Shown piece by piece: positions 23,034 through 31,473 of a stretch of DNA of 64,000 bases. This stretch comes from CAYHXN01 sp964360605 (lineage in GTDB: Bacteria; Patescibacteriota; Minisyncoccia; UBA6257; WO2-44-18). Below the pieces are notes generated by a model. That model was given only the letters and a program-made list of their open reading frames with translations. It was not told the origin of the DNA and did not search any database. The stretch covers positions 9,553 through 73,552 of the forward strand of contig CAYHXN010000002.1 in NCBI GenBank assembly GCA_964360605.1, in the 5' to 3' direction. Numbering within the stretch: the first letter of the stretch is position 1; each line of letters begins with the position of its first letter. The translations under genes were made by a program, and so were the position numbers.

Positions 23034-25445
23034 ATGAAACCAGAAACAATCCGGCAGTACCTAGAGAAGTTGGACTACGGTCCGGCTCCGGAATCAGACA
23101 AGAAAATACGGGAATGGCTTTCAAGTTATTATAGATTCTTTAATCATTTTATTGGCGGCGAATGGTACGGCCCGGATAACGGAACTTACATTAAAGTTTT
23201 AAATCCGGCTAATCAGGAAATTTTGGCGTATGTTGCCGAAGGAACCACCGATGACGTTAACGCGGCTATGGATTCAGCGCAAAAAGCGTTTCCATTATGG
23301 AATAATCTTCCCGGATACGAACGCGCTAAATATCTTTACGCTATCGCGAGAACAATCGCGAAATACTCGCGTATATTCGCTGTTTTGGAATCATTGAATA
23401 ATGGGAAAACTATTCGTGAGAGCCGAGACATAGACATTCCTTTAGTAATTCGTCATTTCAATTATCATGCCGGTTGGGCAATGGAAAAGAATGGAGAATT
23501 TCCGAATCATAAACCTGGCAGTGTAGTCGCTCAGATTATTCCTTGGAATTTCCCGTTACTAATGCTGGCTTGGAAAGTTGCTCCGGCAATTGCCGTTGGC
23601 AATACGGTAGTTCTTAAACCGTCAGAAACTACTCCGCTTACCGCTTTGCTTTTCGCGGAAATTCTTCAAGAAATCGGCCTTCCTCCGGGGGTAGTGAATA
23701 TCGTTTGCGGCGACGGAAAGACGGGAGAATTAATGGTCAAACATCCAATACCGTGGAAAATCGCTTTTACCGGTTCTACCGAGGTTGGGCGTAAAATTCG
23801 TCAAGCCACGGCTGGTTCTGGAAAGCGTCTCACGATGGAATTGGGCGGTAAATCTCCATTTATCGTTTTTGAAAACGCCGATTTAGATTCCGCGATTGAG
23901 GGCGTAGTTAATGCTATTTTCTTTAATCAAGGACATGTTTGTTGCGCTGGATCCCGTCTTCTTATTCAAGAAAGCGTTTACGAAGAGTTTATCACTAAAT
24001 TGAAACATCGGATGAGTAAGTTACGAACCGGTAATTCACTGGATAAAGCGGTAGATATAGGAGCAATCAATTCTGAAGCTCAACTGCGTAAAATCCAAAA
24101 ACTAGTGAAAATCGGAAAAGATGAAGGAGCAACAATTTGGCAGCCAGAATGCCTTTGTCCTGCTGGCGGCTACTTTTTTCCGCCAACGATTTTTACCAAC
24201 GTTTTTCCTTCTCATACGATTGCTCAAGAAGAAATTTTCGGACCGGTTCTGGTCTGCATGAGTTTCCGGACACCGCAGGAAGCGATTGACCTTGCTAACA
24301 ATACCCGTTATGGCCTAGCGGCGTCGGTTTGGACTCAAGATATGGATGTGGCGCTGGAAGTAGACCGAAAGCTTAAAGTCGGAGTAGTTTGGAATAACTG
24401 TACTAATTTGTTTGACGCGGCTTCTGGTTTTGGCGGCTATCGCGAAAGCGGTTACGGTCGTGAAGGCGGACGCGAAGGGATGGAAGAATACTTAGTTGAA
24501 AGTTATCCGATCCACGTTTTAGAAAATAAAGAATTAACTAAAAAATATTCCGAAGCGGCGCATTTAGCCCAAACGATCGTATTGGAACGAGAAACCATTG
24601 ACCGAACTTACAGATTTTTAATCGGCGGCCAGCTTGTTAGGCCGGATGAAGGATACAGTTTTCACGTTTGCTCTGGATTTGGAGAGTTTAGGAGAGTGTT
24701 GGGAAACGCTAACCGAAAAGATGTTCGGAATGCCGTGGAAGCGGCCCGCAAAGCCGCACCGGATTGGGAATATAAAGCGACACCGCACTTAAAGGCGCAA
24801 ATTCTTTATTTTCTAGCCGAAAACTTAAGCGCTCAAAAGCACCGATTTATTAGAGCAGTTGCCGCCACTCATAGCGAACGGCAATTTGAAAAAGCGCTGA
24901 TGGAAATAGAAAAATCGGCGGAACGGCTGTTCCATTACGCTGCGTTGGCCGATAAGTTTGAAGGTACTGTCCAATCAGTTCCGGGCAGAATAACCGTGAT
25001 CGCCAGTAAAGAACCGATTGGGGTAATTGGCATCCGAGTGCCTGACGCCCCTTCTTTATTAGGAGCCGTTTCCTTGATGGCGGCGGCTATTAGTATGGGA
25101 AATACAATAGTGTTGATTTCTGGCAAACAATCGCTTCCGGTGGCGGAATTGATTCAAACGATTCAAAATTCTGATATTCCGGCAGGAGTAGTGAATATTC
25201 TGACGGCAGAAAATCCGGATGAGGTTTTTAAAACCTTAGCGGAACATAAAGATGTGGACGCAGTTTGGTGTTTTAGTTCCCAAGACTCCTGTACTGACGT
25301 GGAACGCGCGTCTATAAGCAACATGAAACGAGTTTGGACGAATTGGGATAAGGATTTTGATTGGTTCGGACCAGAAGGAATATCAAAAAAGTTTTTGAAA
25401 GAAGCGACACAAGTGAAGAATATCTGGATACCGTATGGATGCTAA
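23034..25445 (+). CDS. ALDH16-like double aldehyde dehydrogenase
   Basis: The 803-aa protein has two ALDH modules. The first (about 35-495) is complete: PWNFPLLMLAWK, FTGSTEVGR, Glu269 (MELGGKSP) and the catalytic Cys region FFNQGHVCCAGSR (Cys303), then EEIFGPV. The second (about 515-800) resembles the coenzyme-binding part (EPIGVIGIRVPDAP) but lacks a catalytic Cys block. The length and arrangement are those of the ALDH16 family, whose bacterial members keep an active first domain. Its place after deoC suggests NAD-dependent acetaldehyde oxidation. A GGAG site precedes ATG 23034. Confidence 0.87.
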   Translation: MKPETIRQYLEKLDYGPAPESDKKIREWLSSYYRFFNHFIGGEWYGPDNGTYIKVLNPANQEILAYVAEGTTDDVNAAMDSAQKAFPLWNNLPGYERAKYLYAIARTIAKYSRIFAVLESLNNGKTIRESRDIDIPLVIRHFNYHAGWAMEKNGEFPNHKPGSVVAQIIPWNFPLLMLAWKVAPAIAVGNTVVLKPSETTPLTALLFAEILQEIGLPPGVVNIVCGDGKTGELMVKHPIPWKIAFTGSTEVGRKIRQATAGSGKRLTMELGGKSPFIVFENADLDSAIEGVVNAIFFNQGHVCCAGSRLLIQESVYEEFITKLKHRMSKLRTGNSLDKAVDIGAINSEAQLRKIQKLVKIGKDEGATIWQPECLCPAGGYFFPPTIFTNVFPSHTIAQEEIFGPVLVCMSFRTPQEAIDLANNTRYGLAASVWTQDMDVALEVDRKLKVGVVWNNCTNLFDAASGFGGYRESGYGREGGREGMEEYLVESYPIHVLENKELTKKYSEAAHLAQTIVLERETIDRTYRFLIGGQLVRPDEGYSFHVCSGFGEFRRVLGNANRKDVRNAVEAARKAAPDWEYKATPHLKAQILYFLAENLSAQKHRFIRAVAATHSERQFEKALMEIEKSAERLFHYAALADKFEGTVQSVPGRITVIASKEPIGVIGIRVPDAPSLLGAVSLMAAAISMGNTIVLISGKQSLPVAELIQTIQNSDIPAGVVNILTAENPDEVFKTLAEHKDVDAVWCFSSQDSCTDVERASISNMKRVWTNWDKDFDWFGPEGISKKFLKEATQVKNIWIPYGC

Positions 25446-25453
25446 GAATCATG

Positions 25454-25479
25454 CCCCTGATAAATATCGGGGGATTTTT
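25454..25479 (+). terminator. Rho-independent terminator
   Basis: CCCCTGAT / ATCGGGGG with one G-T pair, then ATTTTTG. Confidence 0.8.
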
Positions 25480-25481
25480 GT

Positions 25482-25487
25482 TATAAT
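25482..25487 (+). promoter_or_regulatory. -10 box (TATAAT) of the DUF5667 gene
   Basis: TATAAT lies 6 nt before ATG 25494, suggesting a leaderless mRNA. Confidence 0.55.
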
Positions 25488-25493
25488 GAATTA

Positions 25494-26156
25494 ATGACTC
25501 AAAAACTTATTCATATTCTGGCGATTTTGACTTTGGTTGGTACGGCTTGCGGAGGGTTAGCTTTGGCGCACGATGAGCCCTTACCGGTACCAGCGTTGCT
25601 TCCCGATTCACCATTTTATTTTGTTAAAGTAATCCTTCGCGGTATTGGCAATTTATTCACTTTTAGCGGCGAAGCCAAAATTAAAAGAGAACTAGCTATA
25701 GCCGAGGAAAAACTTTTAGAAGCTCATGCGCTTTTTAATAAAGGAAAGGCGGACACGGCTTTAGCCGCAGTAGCGGAATATGAAGATTGGACCGCCAGAG
25801 CAAAAATGCGTCTGGAAAAAGTTAAAGTAGCGAAAGAAGACAAATCCGATCCAGTATTAAAAACTGCTGAAGCGGCGATAGCAAAGCACATCAGTATTTT
25901 GGAAGAGGTCTTGGAAAAAGCTCCAGAAGCGGCTCGACAAGGACTGGAAAATGCCATTGAAAATTCCGGCAAAGTGCTGGAAAAATTTGCCGAACCAGAT
26001 GAAGCCAGAGCGCCAGCCGCCGTTATTCCCGTTGCCGCGCCTCTTAAAAAGGAGCAAGGCATACCCATTGATGCCAGTAAATTAGAGAGAGAAATTAAGG
26101 ACTTTTTAAAAATTGATCAGCAGATAAATTTTGGCGAAGAGTCCACGGCTCAGTAG
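25494..26156 (+). CDS. Secreted DUF5667-type protein
   Basis: The 220-aa protein has a signal peptide (cleavage likely after LALA, about residue 26). The DUF5667 start PDSPFYFVKVILRGIGNLFTF follows, then a long helical, Lys/Ala/Glu-rich region with coiled-coil character. Such proteins are common in Patescibacteria, with unknown roles at the cell surface. Confidence 0.78.
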   Translation: MTQKLIHILAILTLVGTACGGLALAHDEPLPVPALLPDSPFYFVKVILRGIGNLFTFSGEAKIKRELAIAEEKLLEAHALFNKGKADTALAAVAEYEDWTARAKMRLEKVKVAKEDKSDPVLKTAEAAIAKHISILEEVLEKAPEAARQGLENAIENSGKVLEKFAEPDEARAPAAVIPVAAPLKKEQGIPIDASKLEREIKDFLKIDQQINFGEESTAQ

Positions 26157-26172
26157 ACTTTTGTGAAGGTAG

Positions 26173-26200
26173 TTGCAGAATAGCGGGCTTCTGCTACAAT
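26173..26200 (+). promoter_or_regulatory. Promoter (TTGCAG-16-TACAAT with extended TGC)
   Basis: TTGCAG at 26173-26178 and TGCTACAAT ending at 26200, 27 nt before ATG 26228. Confidence 0.65.
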
Positions 26201-26227
26201 AAAATCAGAACTTTTTCGGGCAGTGTT

Positions 26228-26407
26228 ATGTTGGCGAAATTCCGTTGTCCGGTCTGCGAGAAATCAGCTTCCTACCCGATTCCATCCGAAGAAGAACTGG
26301 TTAAACAAAGCGTCGGTTCTCCGATTTGCGACGGAAAAGATTCCGAAGGAGGCGAGGGAACTTACAAATCGCAAGCGCACCAGAAAACTATAATGGAAAG
26401 AGTTTAG
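26228..26407 (+). CDS. Small zinc-ribbon-like protein (59 aa)
   Basis: MLAKFRCPVCEKSASYPIPS begins with a CPVC knuckle, and a single further Cys lies in SPICDGKD, so a three-Cys (plus His in SQAHQK) metal site is possible. It has its own promoter and terminator. No family is named. Confidence 0.6.
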   Translation: MLAKFRCPVCEKSASYPIPSEEELVKQSVGSPICDGKDSEGGEGTYKSQAHQKTIMERV

Positions 26408-26409
26408 AC

Positions 26410-26433
26410 CAGGCCAAACCGGCCTGATTTTTA
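26410..26433 (+). terminator. Terminator
   Basis: CAGGCC, AAACC, GGCCTG followed by ATTTTTATT, between two converging genes. Confidence 0.75.
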
Positions 26434-26841
26434 TTACTTATCTTGCTCACAAGATTCATTTTTGGTGACGCCGATACTCAAAAGTTTTTCCGCGGCTAGA
26501 TTGGCCAAACTTGGCTGGGTATTATTTTTAGCCTTTAGCTTGGCTAATGATTCTTCGGATTTTTTAACCAATTCTTTAATTTTTTCCGAATCTATTTTGT
26601 CTGGTTCAGCGGCAGCTGTTTCCAATTCGTTTAATTGAGTTTCCAGTTCGGCAATCAGTTGCTCGCGTTGTTCCGTTGGGGTATATAAGATATTGCTGGC
26701 AGTTTCCCGAATCTGCTCCGGAACTATTTCGTTTTTGGCAATAAATTCCGCGCCTTTTTGCTTGATATCCGTAGGAGCGAAACGGAGAAATAGAAAACCC
26801 GCGGCTGCGATAATGATGGCACTAAAAATTAAGCGAAGCAT
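26434..26841 (-). CDS. Anchored coiled-coil protein (135 aa)
   Basis: A signal anchor (LIFSAIIIAAAGFLFLRF) is followed by a charged helical region (QLIAELETQLNELETAAAE) and a helical end. ATG 26841 is preferred over TTG 26868 because TATAAT on the minus strand (26853-26848) lies 6 nt before it; the TTG would start upstream of that promoter. It is divergent from the glycosylase gene. Function unknown. Confidence 0.65.
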   Translation of the reverse strand: MLRLIFSAIIIAAAGFLFLRFAPTDIKQKGAEFIAKNEIVPEQIRETASNILYTPTEQREQLIAELETQLNELETAAAEPDKIDSEKIKELVKKSEESLAKLKAKNNTQPSLANLAAEKLLSIGVTKNESCEQDK

Positions 26842-26868
26842 ATAGAAATTATAAATGACAAAATCCAA

Positions 26869-27492
26869 ATGACAAAACCTTTGAATTTTAAATTCTTTAA
26901 TCGCCCAACTCTCAAAGTTGCCAAAGAACTTCTTGGCGCTTCTTTGGTTCGACGGTATAGGGGAAAATTAATCAAGGCGATGATTACCGAAGTAGAGGCC
27001 TATGACGGTTTTAAAGACAAGGCATCGCACGCGTCTAGGGGCCTTACTAAAAGAAATTTTCTAATGTTTGGACCCGCGGGTCGCTGGTACGTTTATTTCA
27101 CGTATGGAATGCATTGGATGCTGAATATCGTTACCGGCCCAAAAGACTATCCGGCGGCGGTTTTGATTCGGGGAGTCGTGGTAGCGCCTCGACAAGCTCG
27201 GCGAATAAGTAAGTTAGTTTCCGAGCGAGACCAGGCTTACTGGCCGAGTCGAGAAACTACAATTTTAAACGGCCCTGCCCGCCTTACCAAGTTTTTCAAA
27301 ATTGGTAAGAAATTTAATAATCTTCCGGCTGACAAAAAAACCGGACTTTGGGTAGAGAATTCCTACAAGCTAAAAGTTAACAGCTATAAGTTCAAAGTTA
27401 GACGCGCAGCGCGTGTTGGCGTGGATTACGCCGGTCCAGTTTGGGCGAAGAAGAAATATAGATTTTTATTAATCGTTGACAAAGGCGATTAG
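26869..27492 (+). CDS. mpg: 3-methyladenine DNA glycosylase (AAG/Mpg family)
   Basis: The enzyme removes alkylated purines in base-excision repair. The 207-aa protein has FNRPTLKVAKELLGASLVRR, the catalytic Glu in TEVEAYDG, DKASHASRGLTKRN, and the YFTYGMHWMLNIV core, then LNGPARLTKFF. A variable loop (about residues 105-130) is encoded by a CTCGA-type palindromic repeat (27181-27260). A second low-complexity stretch (NSYKLKVNSYKFKV) also looks like a repeat insertion. The conserved blocks stay intact, so it is probably functional. Confidence 0.88.
   Translation: MTKPLNFKFFNRPTLKVAKELLGASLVRRYRGKLIKAMITEVEAYDGFKDKASHASRGLTKRNFLMFGPAGRWYVYFTYGMHWMLNIVTGPKDYPAAVLIRGVVVAPRQARRISKLVSERDQAYWPSRETTILNGPARLTKFFKIGKKFNNLPADKKTGLWVENSYKLKVNSYKFKVRRAARVGVDYAGPVWAKKKYRFLLIVDKGD
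27181..27260 (+). repeat. CTCGA-type palindromic repeat inside mpg
   Basis: GTAGCGCCTCGACAAGCTCGG followed by CGAATAAG matches the copies at 4736 and 50562. A diverged second arm (CCGAGCGAG...CCGAGTCGAG) ends at GAAACTAC. The insert keeps the reading frame. Confidence 0.7.
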
Positions 27493-27505
27493 TAAATGTT
27501 AAAAT
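27476..27505 (+). promoter_or_regulatory. Promoter (TTGACA-18-TAAAAT)
   Basis: TTGACA lies within the end of mpg and TAAAAT at 27500-27505; GAGGTG and ATG 27530 follow. Confidence 0.8.
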
Positions 27506-27529
27506 AATCTCGGATTTTTGAGGTGAATT

Positions 27530-27709
27530 ATGGGATCTATAGCCAAGGTTATCTTAATTGTGGTTTCCTGGCTCGTTGCTGGCGGAGTAATAATTGCTTT
27601 CATACTTACCAAAGTATTGAGGTCAAGCGACTTTGTTGCAATTATCTTTCTTCTAGGGTTCGGAACCCTTATAGCAACTGGTTTAATTTTATTTCACGAC
27701 AAAAAGTGA
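27530..27709 (+). CDS. Two-helix small membrane protein (59 aa)
   Basis: ATG 27530 follows GAGGTG. The protein has two hydrophobic helices (VILIVVSWLVAGGVIIAFIL and FVAIIFLLGFGTLIATGLIL) joined by TKVLRSSD, with a short basic tail. It has its own consensus promoter and terminator. The frame overlaps a longer, unlikely frame starting at 27523. Function unknown. Confidence 0.65.
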   Translation: MGSIAKVILIVVSWLVAGGVIIAFILTKVLRSSDFVAIIFLLGFGTLIATGLILFHDKK

Positions 27710-27731
27710 TCGCTAACCAACTTTAATTTAG

Positions 27732-27757
27732 AGCGCCTCCCAAGAGGCGTTTTTTTG
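27732..27757 (+). terminator. Rho-independent terminator
   Basis: GCGCCTC, CCAA, GAGGCGT plus seven T. Confidence 0.85.
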
Positions 27758-27764
27758 TTATAAT
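27756..27764 (+). promoter_or_regulatory. Extended -10 (TGTTATAAT) of the M23 peptidase gene
   Basis: The element directly follows the T run of the preceding terminator and lies 11 nt before ATG 27776. Confidence 0.6.
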
Positions 27765-27775
27765 CAATGATATTT

Positions 27776-28954
27776 ATGAAAAAGCTTATCTTAATCTCTA
27801 TATTAATTTTGGCGTCGGGGTTGGTGTTGGTCATTAATTGGAAAAAAATTTCTCAAATTGTGGAATCGGAACCGAAGCAAAGAATCGTAAAATTAGAGAT
27901 TCCTAAAGGCGCAACCTTTTCCAAATTCATGAACGACCTTGGCGTGGCAACCGATACCGCGCTGGCAATTTTGGAAAGTTCCAAAAACTCCTATGACCTT
28001 TCGCGAATTGTTGAAGGCAGAAAACTAGCATTATTTTATAACGCCACCAGCAGCGCTTTGGAAAAAATAGTTTATGAAATAGATTCCGAATCGGAACTTT
28101 TCGCCGAGCCGGAAGAAAGCGGCTGGCAATCTGGCACTTCCACTATCAATTATGATATTAAAGAAAATACCGCCGCCGGCGTGATTGAAAGCTCGCTTTA
28201 CGAAACCATGGTCGGGCAGGGATTAGATGAGAGGTTAGTTTTATCCTTGGCGGAGAACTTTGCTTGGCAAATTGATTTTGCCGCCGATATTCAAAAAGGA
28301 GACAGCTTCAAAGTCTTTTACGAAGAACGGTATCGCGACGTCCAATATATTATGCCGGGAAAAATTTTGGCCGCGGAGTTCACTAATACCGGAAAGACTT
28401 TTCGCGGCTATTATTTTGCCGGTTCTAACGGCAAAGCGGGATATTATGACGAAGAGGGTAATTCCCTCCAAAAACAATTTTTGAAATCGCCTTTGCAGTA
28501 TAAGTACATCAGCTCGGGATTTAGTTATTCGCGTCTGAATCCAATAACTAAAAAAGTTTCCGCTCATCGCGGAATTGATTACGCCGCGAATTATGGCACT
28601 CCGGCGGTATCGGTCGGCGACGGCATGGTAATCCAAGCCGGTTGGAACGGCCCTTATGGGTTATCGGTTCTAATCCGGCATAACGATACGTACCAAACCC
28701 GCTACGGGCATTTTCAGAGCTTAGCCCGCGGGATTGCGGTTGGCGCGAAAGTTAAGCAGGGACAGGTGGTTGGCTATGTTGGCGCCACCGGACAGGCGAC
28801 TGGCCCGCACCTTCATTACGAAATGCACAAATTCGGCAGCTATGTAAATCCTTTTACAGTGGAAATTCCGCCCGGAGAACCGATTAATGATCTTGATCGG
28901 TCGGTTTTTGAAGAACGGGCTAAAATTTATAACGAAGCGTTAAGCAAAACTTAA
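27776..28954 (+). CDS. M23 family metallopeptidase (MepM/Csd3-like)
   Basis: The 392-aa protein has a signal anchor (KLILISILILASGLVLVI), an OapA/LysM-like N-terminal region (about 40-110), a middle domain and a C-terminal LytM peptidase. The zinc ligands are in HRGIDYAA (His, Asp) and GPHLHYE (HxH), with YQTRYGHF nearby. Such enzymes cut peptidoglycan cross-bridges during growth or division. ATG 27776 is preferred over 27767, which is only 2 nt after the -10. Confidence 0.9.
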   Translation: MKKLILISILILASGLVLVINWKKISQIVESEPKQRIVKLEIPKGATFSKFMNDLGVATDTALAILESSKNSYDLSRIVEGRKLALFYNATSSALEKIVYEIDSESELFAEPEESGWQSGTSTINYDIKENTAAGVIESSLYETMVGQGLDERLVLSLAENFAWQIDFAADIQKGDSFKVFYEERYRDVQYIMPGKILAAEFTNTGKTFRGYYFAGSNGKAGYYDEEGNSLQKQFLKSPLQYKYISSGFSYSRLNPITKKVSAHRGIDYAANYGTPAVSVGDGMVIQAGWNGPYGLSVLIRHNDTYQTRYGHFQSLARGIAVGAKVKQGQVVGYVGATGQATGPHLHYEMHKFGSYVNPFTVEIPPGEPINDLDRSVFEERAKIYNEALSKT

Positions 28955-28971
28955 TAATTAGCGCTATATAG

Positions 28972-29013
28972 CTAACCTACTTATATTTGCCATGGCTGGA
29001 ATAAGTAGGTTAG
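28972..29013. repeat. 13-bp perfect inverted repeat
   Basis: CTAACCTACTTAT (28972-28984) and ATAAGTAGGTTAG (29001-29013) flank a 16-nt loop containing GCCATGGC. It lacks a T run. It lies between the peptidase and coaD-like genes; the rest of this 173-nt gap is A-rich low-complexity DNA. Confidence 0.7.
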
Positions 29014-29069
29014 GAAATAGGTTAAGAAAAATGAAATAGATTAAGAAAAAGATTAAGACAAAAGTAAAT

Positions 29070-29098
29070 TTGCTTTTGGTTAAAAAAATTGTTATTAT
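29070..29098 (+). promoter_or_regulatory. Promoter (TTGCTT-17-TATTAT)
   Basis: It lies 29 nt before ATG 29128, which is preceded by GGGGAGG. Confidence 0.65.
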
Positions 29099-29127
29099 AT
29101 ACAAGCTCTTTGATTTAGGGGAGGCCT

Positions 29128-29628
29128 ATGAAAGCCGCGGTAATCGGAGCTTTTGATCCGTTCACTAGGGGACACGCTTGGTTGATTGAGCAGGGCCGGA
29201 GGATCTTTGAAGAAATTCATGTGATCGTTGTAGACGATCCAGTGAAAAAGACTCTGTTTTCAATGGACGAACGCTCCGTCATGACCCACGACTGGGTTTT
29301 AAAATCCGGTTTAATGGGCGTTTACACGGTTCAACGAGAAGTTCAATCAGTATCCAAGTATCTCGGCGAACAAAAAATTATGGTGGTTCTACGAACTTTG
29401 AAAAATTCCGCCGAATACGCAAACGCTCGGAGGAAAATCAACGACAAACCGATTGCCGAACAAACACTTTACTTCATTGCTCCTCAAGAATTTGAATCGT
29501 GTGTTTCAGCTTCGGTGCGCGGCATGCTTGGGAATAGCGGCTGGGAAAAACTTGTTCGCCGCTATGTGCCGGAAATCATTTGCGATGGTCCGTACTTTGA
29601 CAGGTTTCAAAAGAAACTCTTAACATAA
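29128..29628 (+). CDS. coaD: Pantetheine-phosphate adenylyltransferase-like protein
   Basis: The 166-aa nucleotidyltransferase has GAFDPFTRGHAWLIEQ (T/HxGH motif), a CoaD-like VVLRTLKNSAEYANAR where family members have RGLR..DFEYE, and a weak third motif (CVSASVRGML in place of ISSSxVRE). CoaD makes dephospho-CoA from phosphopantetheine. The changed second and third motifs leave room for another cytidylyltransferase-type substrate. Confidence 0.75.
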   Translation: MKAAVIGAFDPFTRGHAWLIEQGRRIFEEIHVIVVDDPVKKTLFSMDERSVMTHDWVLKSGLMGVYTVQREVQSVSKYLGEQKIMVVLRTLKNSAEYANARRKINDKPIAEQTLYFIAPQEFESCVSASVRGMLGNSGWEKLVRRYVPEIICDGPYFDRFQKKLLT

Positions 29629-29636
29629 AAACAACA

Positions 29637-29660
29637 AACCCCGCCTTGGCGGGGTTAATT
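29637..29660. terminator. Bidirectional terminator
   Basis: AACCCCGCC, TT, GGCGGGGTT between converging genes. On the minus strand it is followed by TGTTGTTTTT. Confidence 0.75.
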
Positions 29661-30372
29661 ATTTAGAAAACGGCCGGTCAAAGAAAATCGCCCAAAAAAA
29701 GTTTATAAAGTATTTAAGAGTAGTTTTTAAAAACCCTTTTTGACGAAAGCGACGCGAGGAGCTAATGACCCGAAGCGACGGGTCAAAAATCATTAAACCG
29801 CTTTTGCGCAGTCTCTTGCCAGTACTCGCATCATCTCCAAAAAAGTGAAAATTCGCGTTTAAACCGCCGACTGCTAAAAGATTTTTCCTTCTAGCGGCTA
29901 CATTGCCTCCTAATACAACGCTACCAATACCCAAAATATAGTTAAAGATAAAAGCGATGGGTATAGCTATGATTAAGAAAACATGCAGCGTTAGAATATA
30001 TCCCACCCAACTCTGGTCAGTATAAATGTAGGGGCCGCTAACGCCCGCCACTTTTGGATTAGCCAATCTTTTTACAACCCTTTCACTCCAGCCGGGCATT
30101 ACCTGGGTATCAGCGTCGATAAAAGCAACGATATCTCCAACGGCTACGTCCGAGCCGGCCTGTCGTGTCCCATTCGTTCCTTTAACGGTAGAACGCACCA
30201 CTTTGACTTTTGGATACTGTCCAGCTACTTCCGCTGTTCTATCCGCCGTTTCTGGGCTTAAACTGACAATAATCTCTTTAACTAAATCCTCCGGCTGTTT
30301 TAAAATAGCCTCAATTGTTTTAGCGACATGGTTCTCCTCGTTGTGAGCGGGTATTACGAATGAAATAGTCAT
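29659..30372 (-). CDS. Family 2 glycosyltransferase
   Basis: The 237-aa protein has VIPAHNEENHVAKTIEA, the metal-binding FIDADTQVMPGW (about 90), and ARRKNLLAVGG...FGDDASTGKRL, the acceptor-side ED-like motif. A hydrophobic stretch (VGYILTLHVFLIIAIPIAFIF) suggests membrane association. It probably adds a sugar to a surface lipid or glycan. Confidence 0.82.
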   Translation of the reverse strand: MTISFVIPAHNEENHVAKTIEAILKQPEDLVKEIIVSLSPETADRTAEVAGQYPKVKVVRSTVKGTNGTRQAGSDVAVGDIVAFIDADTQVMPGWSERVVKRLANPKVAGVSGPYIYTDQSWVGYILTLHVFLIIAIPIAFIFNYILGIGSVVLGGNVAARRKNLLAVGGLNANFHFFGDDASTGKRLRKSGLMIFDPSLRVISSSRRFRQKGFLKTTLKYFINFFWAIFFDRPFSK

Positions 30373-30413
30373 TTGCGCCAGTCAATTTTCTTTAAGGATT
30401 TTAACAGATACTT

Positions 30414-30441
30414 TGGCTTGACGAAAGTATTAAGTTATAAT
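30414..30441 (+). promoter_or_regulatory. Promoter (TTGGCT-16-TATAAT)
   Basis: TATAAT at 30436-30441; GGAGGTG then precedes ATG 30474. Confidence 0.65.
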
Positions 30442-30473
30442 AACATACAAACTCCCAGATTCTTGGAGGTGAA

Positions 30474-30686
30474 ATGTCCATCAGCAATGTTCTGGAAACG
30501 AAAAATGAAAGCCGAAGTTATCTGCAAAGAGTAAGGAGCGTGGAAGTAAAGGGTTCTATCTTAATTGTAGAATTTTTAAACGGGGACAAGTTGGAGCTAG
30601 CGGTTACGGCCGCGAAAATAAACGGGAAGAAGACTGATTTTCCTGGCGGTCTTAATACCGAAGACAGTCTAGACCTAGACGGTTAA
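30474..30686 (+). CDS. Hypothetical small protein (70 aa)
   Basis: A soluble protein whose middle (RSVEVKGSILIVEFLNGDKLEL) looks like a beta hairpin. It has a strong ribosome binding site (GGAGGTG), its own promoter and terminator. No family is recognised. Confidence 0.6.
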   Translation: MSISNVLETKNESRSYLQRVRSVEVKGSILIVEFLNGDKLELAVTAAKINGKKTDFPGGLNTEDSLDLDG

Positions 30687-30711
30687 CCCCAATAATTGGG
30701 GTTTATTTTTT
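30685..30711 (+). terminator. Terminator
   Basis: CCCCAAT, A, ATTGGGG and TTTATTTTTT. It overlaps the stop codon of the 70-aa gene. Confidence 0.8.
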
Positions 30712-30737
30712 ACCCCAATTCAGATAAATTAATAGTT

Positions 30738-31061
30738 ATGAACCGTACTATTTTACTACCGTTATCTTTAGTTATTTTACTGGGCGCGGTTGCCGTGATT
30801 ATCGCTTATTTAAACCTGGGGTCGATTAATCACCCAATTATTTTCCACTTTGACAGCTTTCGGGGAATAGACTTTTCCGGCAATCAAGGCGACACTTTTG
30901 GGATTTTTTTAGTAGCGGTATCTCTCACTTTGTTGAATAGCGGACTCGCGGCTAGTTTTTGGAAAAGAGTCAGGGTGTTTAGTTATGCCTTGCTTTACTT
31001 CAATGTTTTTATCTGGCTGTTGATTTTAATTATTATAGGTGTTATTATTTCCGTAAATTAA
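30738..31061 (+). CDS. Three-helix membrane protein (107 aa)
   Basis: Membrane segments lie at about 5-27, 55-72 and 82-106, with a polar outer loop (NHPIIFHFDSFRGIDFSGNQ). ATG 30738 is chosen because the longer TTG frame begins in the terminator; TAAATT lies about 10 nt upstream. The HFDSFRGID loop is reminiscent of small DUF1648-like proteins, but I am not sure. Confidence 0.6.
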   Translation: MNRTILLPLSLVILLGAVAVIIAYLNLGSINHPIIFHFDSFRGIDFSGNQGDTFGIFLVAVSLTLLNSGLAASFWKRVRVFSYALLYFNVFIWLLILIIIGVIISVN

Positions 31062-31107
31062 AAGTGATAATATATCGTAACGCGAACACGGTGTCGCTAC
31101 TAAAATT

Positions 31108-31373
31108 ATGAACTTCGCAGTCATAGAAGCCGGTGGAAAACAGTATAGGGTGTCCGCTGGCGAAAAATTAAAAATTGAGAAGCTGGAAGCCAAAGAAGGC
31201 GACGCCTTAGTTTTTGACAAAGTTTTGTTAACCGCTGACGGCGAGAGTGTTAAAGTTGGAGCCCCCCACGTAAGCGGAGCAAAAGTGGAGGCAAAGATTT
31301 TAAAACAGGGGAGAGCAAAGAAAGTAATTGTTTTCCGATATCACTCTAAAACCCGCTATCGTAAAAAGAAAGG
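31108..31373 (+). CDS. rplU: Ribosomal protein L21, 3' end in a gap
   Basis: The visible 88 residues start with MNFAVIEAGGKQYRVSAGE and include KVGAPHVSGAKVEAKIL and VIVFRYHSKTRYRKKKG, the L21 signature. About 15 residues are missing in the N run that begins at 31374. L21 binds 23S rRNA in the large subunit. Confidence 0.92.
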
Positions 31374-31473
31374 NNNNNNNNNNNNNNNNNNNNNNNNNNN
31401 NNNNNNNNNNNNNNNNNNNNNNNNNNNNNNNNNNNNNNNNNNNNNNNNNNNNNNNNNNNNNNNNNNNNNNNNN
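31374..31473. other. Assembly gap of 100 N
   Basis: Exactly 100 N, a conventional scaffold gap of unknown true length. It removes the 3' ends of rplU and recR. Confidence 0.98.

Noticed and set aside
27523..27726. 67-residue Cys/Asn-rich reading frame
   Set aside because: It is the shifted shadow of the membrane protein at 27530-27709, which has the ribosome binding site and hydrophobic helices.
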